Part shown: in pieces, positions 12,602-16,988 of the stretch | Numbering within the stretch: position 1 is the first letter of the stretch | Layout of the letters: every line of letters begins with the position of its first letter | Source of the DNA: GW2011-AR15 sp964512765 | Lineage (GTDB): Archaea; Nanobdellota; Nanobdellia; Woesearchaeales; GW2011-AR15 | NCBI GenBank assembly: GCA_964512765.1 | Contig: CAZEKF010000024.1 | Coordinates: 1 to 16,988, forward strand | DNA: 16,988 nt | Direction: 5' to 3' | The notes under the pieces: generated by a model | Databases searched by the model: none | What the model saw: the letters and a program-made list of their open reading frames with translations, nothing else | Told to the model about the DNA's origin: nothing | Position numbers and translations under genes: made by a program

Positions 12602-13336
12602 ATGAACGAAAAATTACTTGATGAAATAGGTTTTACACAAAGAGAAAAGGTTGTTTACCTTGCTTTATTAGAGTTAGGAACATCGTCAGTCGGACCTATT
12701 ATCAAAAAATCAAAGATACCAAGCTCAAAAATATACGAAACTCTTGATAAACTAACAAGTAAAGGATTAGTTAGTTATTTTATAAAAAACAATAAAAGAC
12801 ATTACCAAGCACATAATCCTCGTGTGTTATTAGATTTTTTAGACGAGAAGAAAACTAAAGTTGAAAATGAAATACTACCACAATTAGAAGGAATGTACAA
12901 ATTTACAAAACAAGAAAAAACAACTACAATATATGAAGGTAGTTCAGGGATTAAATCTGTTTATGAAATGGCACTAAAAAAAATGAATAAAGATGATATA
13001 TTATATGTTCTGAGTTCGCCAAGCGCTTCAAATGAATTACTTGGACCCTATTTAGACTGGTTTCATAAAAGGCGTATCAGGAAAGGTATTATTATGAAGA
13101 TACTGTATAATAAAGAAGCAAAAAAATATGCAGAAGATCGTAAAAAAATGAAATTAACGCATGTTCGTTATTTACCAGAAAAACAAGTTGTGTTAAGCGC
13201 AATAAACATGTTCTTAGATTATAGTTTAATATTTGATTATAGTGATACTGCTTCTGTCATCTTAATTAAAAGCCAAAGTATAGCTCATAACTTTATAACG
13301 TATTTTGAAATGTTGTGGAATGTTGCTAAATTTTAG
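12602..13336 (+). CDS. TrmB-family transcriptional regulator, short form
   Basis: TrmB regulators sense sugars or other small molecules in archaea. This 244-residue protein has the TrmB N-terminal winged helix (LLDEIGFTQREKVVYLALLE, 5-24; recognition helix near SKIPSSKIYETLDKLTSKGL, 37-56), then a coiled linker (80-103), then the central regulatory domain starting at TTTIYEGSSGIKSVYEMAL (107-125), with LYVLSSPSA (134-142) and ILIKSQSIAHNF (220-231). It lacks the extra C-terminal sugar-binding domain of full-length TrmB (about 340 residues), as in many short archaeal members, so its ligand cannot be inferred. Its mRNA is probably leaderless. A dyad upstream may be its own operator. Confidence 0.85.
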   Translation: MNEKLLDEIGFTQREKVVYLALLELGTSSVGPIIKKSKIPSSKIYETLDKLTSKGLVSYFIKNNKRHYQAHNPRVLLDFLDEKKTKVENEILPQLEGMYKFTKQEKTTTIYEGSSGIKSVYEMALKKMNKDDILYVLSSPSASNELLGPYLDWFHKRRIRKGIIMKILYNKEAKKYAEDRKKMKLTHVRYLPEKQVVLSAINMFLDYSLIFDYSDTASVILIKSQSIAHNFITYFEMLWNVAKF

Positions 13337-13360
13337 TAAAAGATACTTTTTAAGCTAGGT

Positions 13361-13370
13361 AAATTTATAA
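13361..13370 (+). promoter_or_regulatory. TATA box of the 13395 gene
   Basis: AAATTTATAA ends 24 nt before ATG 13395 and fits a leaderless transcript. It is separate from the TrmB-like gene, which ends at 13336. Confidence 0.5.
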
Positions 13371-13394
13371 GTAAGTCCTTAATATTCTCCTAAA

Positions 13395-14222
13395 ATGTCT
13401 AGCGACAATTTAATGAGTCCTTCAGAAGAAATGGAACTTGAACTAAACACCATAGTTTCTAATGCTATTAGTATGGACTTACCTGATCAAAGGCAACGCG
13501 AACAAGGGTTTGGAACTAACTTAAGAAATGTTTTAAGTTCTATTGAAGGAAGTCCAGCAAATCCCTTGTATCAATTTAATAGGTATTTTAATTTGTTTAG
13601 GTCATTAGATGGACTATTATCACAAATAGATAGTGGTGAAGTTACTCTTAATCCTGAAACACTAGATTATATACATTTTGTTCAAGATGAAACTATAAAA
13701 AGAGTAACTCAACTTAAAGATCATGCAGAAGACTATTTGCTTAGAGATTTTTTTTATGGAAGAGACTTTTCTGGAAGTATTGATAGATTGTATATTCATA
13801 TTGATAGAATTATTGCCTTAAAATCATCACAATTATGGCATCCTTTTCATGCAGGTGTTGGATTTTTACAAAAAGTGGGTGCCAAAGGAAAAACAGTTTG
13901 TGCTTACCAACCTGATAAAGCAAGGGAAGCTTATGGATTTGTGATTAATTCTAGTAGCCAGATGTTAAATACAATTTTAGATTCCATAAAAACAAGATCA
14001 GAAGAAGTTGATTTTAACTCAAATATTTCAATGCTTTATATGTTAATAGAAAAAGGTTATGATAGTATTATTGGATCTTATCTGGCAAGGAGAGTAGGCC
14101 CTGCTTTTGGAGACTTTGAAGATGAACACCATAGTATGAAACATGCACAGAGTAGAAAAGAAACTAATGTGGCAACATGGCGACGTAAGATATATGATGC
14201 AGGTGCAAAAATTATTGAGTAA
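13395..14222 (+). CDS. Unknown mostly helical soluble protein
   Basis: I do not recognise this 275-residue protein. It appears almost wholly helical and soluble: an acidic N-terminal helix (SPSEEMELELNTIVSNAIS, 8-26), several aromatic-rich helices (FNRYFNLFRSLDGLLSQI, 61-78; SIDRLYIHIDRIIALKSSQL, 128-147) and a basic C-terminus with a His cluster (DEHHSMKHAQSRK, 243-255). No signal peptide or membrane helix is present. Composition and style resemble the unknown proteins at 1533-6065, including the helical C-terminal domain of the protein at 2725-4029, but I cannot show homology. It is a monocistronic gene with its own promoter. Function unknown. Confidence 0.65.
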   Translation: MSSDNLMSPSEEMELELNTIVSNAISMDLPDQRQREQGFGTNLRNVLSSIEGSPANPLYQFNRYFNLFRSLDGLLSQIDSGEVTLNPETLDYIHFVQDETIKRVTQLKDHAEDYLLRDFFYGRDFSGSIDRLYIHIDRIIALKSSQLWHPFHAGVGFLQKVGAKGKTVCAYQPDKAREAYGFVINSSSQMLNTILDSIKTRSEEVDFNSNISMLYMLIEKGYDSIIGSYLARRVGPAFGDFEDEHHSMKHAQSRKETNVATWRRKIYDAGAKIIE

Positions 14223-14267
14223 AAATATTAATATACATTTTTCCACACTAGTATAAAAAAACGTAAT

Positions 14268-14276
14268 ATTTATATA
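14268..14276 (+). promoter_or_regulatory. TATA box of the 14300 small gene
   Basis: ATTTATATA lies 23 nt upstream of ATG 14300. A near-repeat TATACTAATT occurs twice between the box and the start. Confidence 0.5.
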
Positions 14277-14299
14277 CTAATTATGTATACTAATTTTTT

Positions 14300-14461
14300 A
14301 TGAAAAAAATCATTCTAATGGCTGCGGCTGTTTCAATCATGTTTTTAGCGTTTTTTTTAGCGCAGACAGCTGTTATTAGAAAAGGGTTTGCTGACGCTCG
14401 AATATATTTACATTTCGGAGAATGGTTAAAAGATAAAGTATTGATGCACGATGGATATTAA
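14300..14461 (+). CDS. 53-residue single-span membrane peptide
   Basis: The frame runs from ATG 14300 to TAA 14459-14461. The N-terminus is KKIILMAAAVSIMFLAFFLA (residues 2-21), a positively charged, strongly hydrophobic signal-anchor or signal peptide. About 30 polar and aromatic residues follow (RKGFADARIYLHFGEWL, 27-43). A leaderless promoter precedes it, and its last 11 bp overlap the start of the coiled-coil gene at 14451, which implies coupled translation. Similar short membrane peptides next to coiled-coil genes are to be expected in these genomes, but I do not know this one. The promoter, the overlap and the amino-acid pattern support it as a real gene. Confidence 0.65.
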   Translation: MKKIILMAAAVSIMFLAFFLAQTAVIRKGFADARIYLHFGEWLKDKVLMHDGY

Positions 14462-14981
14462 TAAAATACAAAAACTAAATCAAATGGCACAAGTATTGGA
14501 AAAACATAATGTTGTTAGTAACAAAGATAGCGCTGTTGCAAGCGCTGCTAAAATTTACGGTAGTGAACATAATTATTCATGTGATTCTGCTGAAGATCCT
14601 TATAATACTGAAGACAATGAACTTAGAAAAGATGTTCGTAAATTAACATTTGCATTACAACGAGCAATGCAAGATATTAAAGACCTTAAATCAACAATTT
14701 CTAAATTAGATAGAGAGTTAAATGATCTAAGAGTTAATCAAAAGCCAGTTAGACAAGTTATACAAGAAAAAAAAGTTGTTAATGAGGTTCTAAAAGAACC
14801 AATCGCTTCTGTTAATCAATCTCCAGCACCTGCTGTTGTTGCAGCTAAACCTGCAGTCCAACAGCCTATACAAGCTCCAGTGGCAGAAGAACCTAAGAAA
14901 ATAACAAGCCCTGTTGATAGAAATGGAATAGCACCTTCTGATGTTGCCATAGATAAATTCTTTTACTTTGGTGTTAAATAA
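14451..14981 (+). CDS. Coiled-coil protein with Pro/Ala-rich linker and conserved C-terminal FFYFG motif
   Basis: This 176-residue soluble protein has a helical N-terminus (1-35), a coiled coil at about 55-98 (ELRKDVRKLTFALQRAMQDI), a flexible Ala/Pro/Gln/Val linker (about 118-150, PAPAVVAAKPAVQQP) and a C-terminal segment GIAPSDVAIDKFFYFGVK. From memory a tail of this kind (DVxxDKxFYFGxK) recurs in coiled-coil proteins of DPANN archaea; I have not checked it. The layout suggests an oligomerising scaffold that presents a short docking peptide at the end of a flexible linker. The start overlaps the small membrane peptide gene by 11 bp, so the two may act at the membrane together. Function unknown. 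Confidence 0.75.
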   Translation: MDINKIQKLNQMAQVLEKHNVVSNKDSAVASAAKIYGSEHNYSCDSAEDPYNTEDNELRKDVRKLTFALQRAMQDIKDLKSTISKLDRELNDLRVNQKPVRQVIQEKKVVNEVLKEPIASVNQSPAPAVVAAKPAVQQPIQAPVAEEPKKITSPVDRNGIAPSDVAIDKFFYFGVK

Positions 14982-14984
14982 AAT

Positions 14985-15158
14985 TTAATTCCTTAACTTT
15001 TCTTCAGCCTTTTTCAATCTCTCGCTAGCTTTCAGAGCAGTTTTCATCAGTAATGTGTTTTCTTCTTTTAGTTTAGAAATAAGTTCGTCTTTACGCTTTA
15101 TTTCAGAATATAATGTTTCTATAACTTCGTCTTTAGATTTTTTACTAGATTTTTTCAT
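14985..15158 (-). CDS. 57-residue coiled-coil protein
   Basis: From ATG 15158 to the stop at 14985-14987 the frame encodes a basic N-terminus (MKKSSKKSKDEVIETLYSEI) followed by an uninterrupted charged helix with heptad-like leucines (LISKLKEENTLL, 26-37; ASERLKKAEEKL, 44-55). It overlaps the end of the DUF1189-like gene by 14 bp, so it would be translated from the same message. A sequence that is all helix-favouring and free of stops in AT-rich DNA is unlikely by chance. It converges on the 14451-14981 gene with a 3-bp gap. Function unknown. Confidence 0.7.
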   Translation of the reverse strand: MKKSSKKSKDEVIETLYSEIKRKDELISKLKEENTLLMKTALKASERLKKAEEKLRN

Positions 15159-15888
15159 GTTTACACAGATTTAATGAAACAATAAAGAATACAATATATA
15201 CTAAGAAAGGTAATATGCCTAGATTAAACAATGGAGATATAATATCTAATAGCACCATTATAGTTATTGAAAACACCGCTACTTTAAACACTTGCATTAG
15301 TTTATGCTTTTTCTTAGAGAATAATACTACCAAATAAGTTATTAGTGTAAATAATAATATCAAAACACCATATTTAACAAAATACAACACATAAATAAAG
15401 AACAATATTGAAGGTATTAAAAACACTAGTAACACCCATGAAATGTCTTTGATCATATTAAAATCTTGAGCCAAATCTGAGTATTCTGTCACAGGTTTTT
15501 GTTCTGTTTCATAAAACTTAAAACCAAACAAGCTAGGTTTTACTTTTTTAATAAAAACGTTTGTCTCTGTTACAAGAATAAATTCGTCTGTAATGTTCTC
15601 TCTATCTGATAAATCTAATACTATCTTTGGTTTGTTAAGTAAAACAACAGGTTCTTCAATTTCAATATCAATGTTTGTTATGTTAAACTTAGTAATTTTT
15701 GAAAATCTTGATTCTACTTCTTCAGGAAAATTAACATAATTTGGTATGTTAAATATACCATTGAGTAAAACTGCAAAGAGTAATAATGAGAAAAAATAGC
15801 CAAATGTTACTCTTTTTTTCCTTGTAATTAATTCTTTATAATTAAAAGGATTCAATGATTTTACTAACAAATAAAAAAATTTCTTCAT
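15145..15888 (-). CDS. DUF1189-like multi-span membrane protein
   Basis: This 247-residue protein begins with MKKFFYLLVKSLNPFNYKEL, a short amphipathic start like that of DUF1189 proteins. A first membrane helix is at about 29-48, an extracytoplasmic region of roughly 95 residues with strand-like pieces at 50-145 (IDIEIEEPVVLLNKPKIVLD, 73-92), then four or more hydrophobic helices at about 149-170, 172-190, 201-219 and 222-242. One helix, a soluble loop and a C-terminal helix bundle is the DUF1189 layout, and the length fits. The molecular role of this family is unknown to me. TATA box CTTAAATA at 15914-15921 supports a leaderless start at ATG 15888. The 57-residue coiled-coil gene is downstream with a 14-bp overlap. 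Confidence 0.7.
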   Translation of the reverse strand: MKKFFYLLVKSLNPFNYKELITRKKRVTFGYFFSLLLFAVLLNGIFNIPNYVNFPEEVESRFSKITKFNITNIDIEIEEPVVLLNKPKIVLDLSDRENITDEFILVTETNVFIKKVKPSLFGFKFYETEQKPVTEYSDLAQDFNMIKDISWVLLVFLIPSILFFIYVLYFVKYGVLILLFTLITYLVVLFSKKKHKLMQVFKVAVFSITIMVLLDIISPLFNLGILPFLVYIVFFIVSLNLCKHEKI

Positions 15889-15913
15889 TAACTTAACTAA
15901 TAGATATCTAAAG

Positions 15914-15921
15914 TATTTAAG
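15914..15921 (-). promoter_or_regulatory. TATA box of the DUF1189-like gene
   Basis: CTTAAATA on the minus strand ends 25 nt from ATG 15888, matching the leaderless pattern. Confidence 0.55.
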
Positions 15922-15947
15922 GTTTTTTATTAAAGGGTTAAAGATCG

Positions 15948-15957
15948 TATTTAAATA
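15948..15957 (+). promoter_or_regulatory. TATA box of the thioredoxin-ccdA operon
   Basis: TATTTAAATA lies 42 nt upstream of ATG 16000. A transcript starting about 25 nt downstream would carry the GAGGTG site at 15989-15994, so this mRNA has a short leader. Confidence 0.55.
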
Positions 15958-15988
15958 CCGTCAATAGAAACTAATTTTATTAAATTGT

Positions 15989-15994
15989 GAGGTG
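15989..15994 (+). promoter_or_regulatory. Shine-Dalgarno site for the thioredoxin lipoprotein gene
   Basis: GAGGTG lies 5 nt before ATG 16000. With the gene at 1533, it is one of few transcript-first genes here with a clear ribosome site. Confidence 0.65.
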
Positions 15995-15999
15995 TTTAC

Positions 16000-16437
16000 A
16001 TGAGAAGAAACATATTGATAATTGGACTATTGACATTATTGCTTACAGTATCTGCATGTAGTTCAAAAAATAATATAAATGGAAATGTTGTAGCTGATAA
16101 CTCTAAATACAGCCAAGTTACAGAAACAGCGTTAAACCAGGCAATTGGTGAAGATAAAATTGTTGTACTGAATTTCTTTGCAACATGGTGTCCTAGCTGT
16201 ACAGCTGAACAACCTGCAATCAGGCAAGCACTTGAAAGTTTCAACAATGACAACGTTAAAGTGTTCCAAGTGAATTATAAAGATTCTGACACAGATGACT
16301 TTGAAACTGAGCTAGCTAAAAAATACGGTATTACTGTCCAAGGAACCAAAATCATACTAAAAGACGGTGAACAAGTGTCTAAAATACCACAACATTGGCA
16401 AGCTGATAAATGGACAGAGGAACTTAACAAGTTATAA
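16000..16437 (+). CDS. Thioredoxin-like lipoprotein (TlpA/ResA type)
   Basis: This 145-residue protein has a signal sequence (RRNILIIGLLTLLLTVSAC, 2-20) ending in a lipobox-like VSAC, so Cys20 may be lipidated and the domain held on the outer face of the membrane. The thioredoxin core carries IVVLNFFATWCPSCTAEQPA (54-73), with the redox pair Cys64 and Cys67. The cis-proline normally just before the last strands (GTP) is replaced: the segment reads VQGTKIILKDGE (113-124). This may alter substrate release or redox potential. The ccdA gene follows after 3 bp, and CcdA would supply electrons from the cytoplasm to this protein for reducing extracytoplasmic disulfides. Lipid attachment in archaea is predicted but mechanistically uncertain. 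Confidence 0.85.
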   Translation: MRRNILIIGLLTLLLTVSACSSKNNINGNVVADNSKYSQVTETALNQAIGEDKIVVLNFFATWCPSCTAEQPAIRQALESFNNDNVKVFQVNYKDSDTDDFETELAKKYGITVQGTKIILKDGEQVSKIPQHWQADKWTEELNKL

Positions 16438-16440
16438 AAG

Positions 16441-16980
16441 ATGGCTGAAGTTAGTATAATAGCAGCTTTTATAGCTGGTATTTTTTCTTTTTTAAGCCCG
16501 TGTATATTTCCATTAATACCTGGGTTTTTAGCATATTTAGCTGGAACTTCTGTTAATGAAGAAGGTGCCAGGTTAAAGATATTTCTTAATAGTGTGTTTT
16601 ATGTGCTAGGATTCTCTTCAGTGTTTTCAATATTAGGTGTGTTATTAAGCACTGTACTAGCAGGTGTTTCATATTCTCTACAAATTTGGTTGTCAAGGCT
16701 TGGTGGTGTAATCATAATATTATTCGGGTTGTATTTAACAAAATTAATTAAAATTCCTTTTTTAGATAGAGAACATAGTTTTAAGATTAAAAAATTAAAC
16801 AATTCTTACCTAACAAGCTTTGTGTTCGGAGCAGCGTTCGCAGTTGGATGGTCACCGTGTGTAGGCGCTGTATTAGGCAGCATATTCACATTAGCAATAA
16901 CACAGCCTAGTTTAGGATTCGTCATGTTAGTTGTTTATAAAAATTTAGGCAGAATACCCACTACTTTAGTTGTGGGATGA
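16441..16980 (+). CDS. ccdA: CcdA/DsbD-type thiol-disulfide transporter, 3' end abnormal
   Basis: CcdA passes reducing equivalents across the membrane to thioredoxin-like proteins. The two reactive cysteines sit in typical motifs: FLSPCIFPLIPGFLAYLAG (17-35, Cys21) and VGWSPCVGAVLG (135-146, Cys140). Membrane helices are recognisable at about 4-30, 50-75, 85-104, 124-150 and the start of a fifth. The family has six helices and about 220-240 residues; here the frame stops after 179, just past MLVVYKNLGRIPTTLVVG. Family members read roughly YSLGLGIPFLLVG at this point, so the last 55 bases look scrambled, with the window ending 8 bases after the stop. A degraded contig end is likelier than a true truncation. 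The start 3 bp after the thioredoxin gene indicates an operon. Confidence 0.85.
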   Translation: MAEVSIIAAFIAGIFSFLSPCIFPLIPGFLAYLAGTSVNEEGARLKIFLNSVFYVLGFSSVFSILGVLLSTVLAGVSYSLQIWLSRLGGVIIILFGLYLTKLIKIPFLDREHSFKIKKLNNSYLTSFVFGAAFAVGWSPCVGAVLGSIFTLAITQPSLGFVMLVVYKNLGRIPTTLVVG

Positions 16981-16988
16981 ATGCCGTG

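Noticed and set aside
14230..14300. TATACTAATT direct repeat as an iteron array.
   Set aside because: Only two short AT-rich copies overlapping a promoter; no more repeats or initiator gene adjacent.
1..16988. CRISPR arrays, insertion sequences, tRNA and rRNA genes.
   Set aside because: No regularly spaced repeats, transposase-like protein, tRNA cloverleaf or rRNA-like sequence was seen on either strand by eye.

Overview
The window is AT-rich, compactly coded DNA from an archaeon. The evidence is a KEOPS subunit Kae1, an Orc1/Cdc6 initiator, a TrmB-type regulator, two tandem Lrp-type regulators, and TATA boxes (consensus close to ATTTAAATA) about 25-30 nt upstream of many first start codons with no Shine-Dalgarno site, i.e. 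leaderless mRNAs. Small coiled-coil proteins, a DUF1189-like membrane protein and double-headed Lrp proteins suggest a DPANN lineage such as Woesearchaeota or Pacearchaeota. That placement is inferred from gene style, not from a search.

Left part (1-6065) is accessory. A small unknown gene (39-452) converges on a tandem Lrp-like regulator (444-1415, minus). Divergent from the regulator is a run of six genes I cannot assign: a small Gly/Ala-rich membrane protein (1533-1946), two membrane-anchored receiver-like proteins of matching architecture (2046-2735 and 2725-4029), and three soluble unknowns (4049-6065). A conserved element of about 42 bp sits just upstream of the promoters at 1533 and 2046 and overlaps the regulator's own promoter region. 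This unit is the best candidate for an undescribed system.

Middle part (6071-9964) looks like a replication-origin neighbourhood. It holds an Orc1/Cdc6 gene, a two-gene toxin-antitoxin-like cassette (PBECR-like nuclease plus DUF2283), and two copies of a repeat of about 70 bp with TGTCCAGTG boxes resembling archaeal origin recognition boxes. The copies bracket the cassette. Three minus-strand genes of unknown function follow; two encode related hydrophobic-hairpin proteins, and one of these has a likely frameshift at its 5' end. An AT-rich, dyad-rich spacer (9886-10098) separates this block from the next.

Right part (10099-16988) is more housekeeping in nature: a second tandem Lrp protein, kae1, a small receiver-like protein, TrmB, an unknown helical protein, a 53-residue membrane peptide overlapping a coiled-coil protein, a 57-residue coiled-coil protein overlapping a DUF1189-like gene, and a thioredoxin lipoprotein followed by ccdA, which together make an extracytoplasmic disulfide-reducing pair. 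Both ends of the window look abnormal: the first 50 bases are unusually GC-rich, and ccdA loses family-like sequence and stops in the last 60 bases. This suggests low-quality contig ends.
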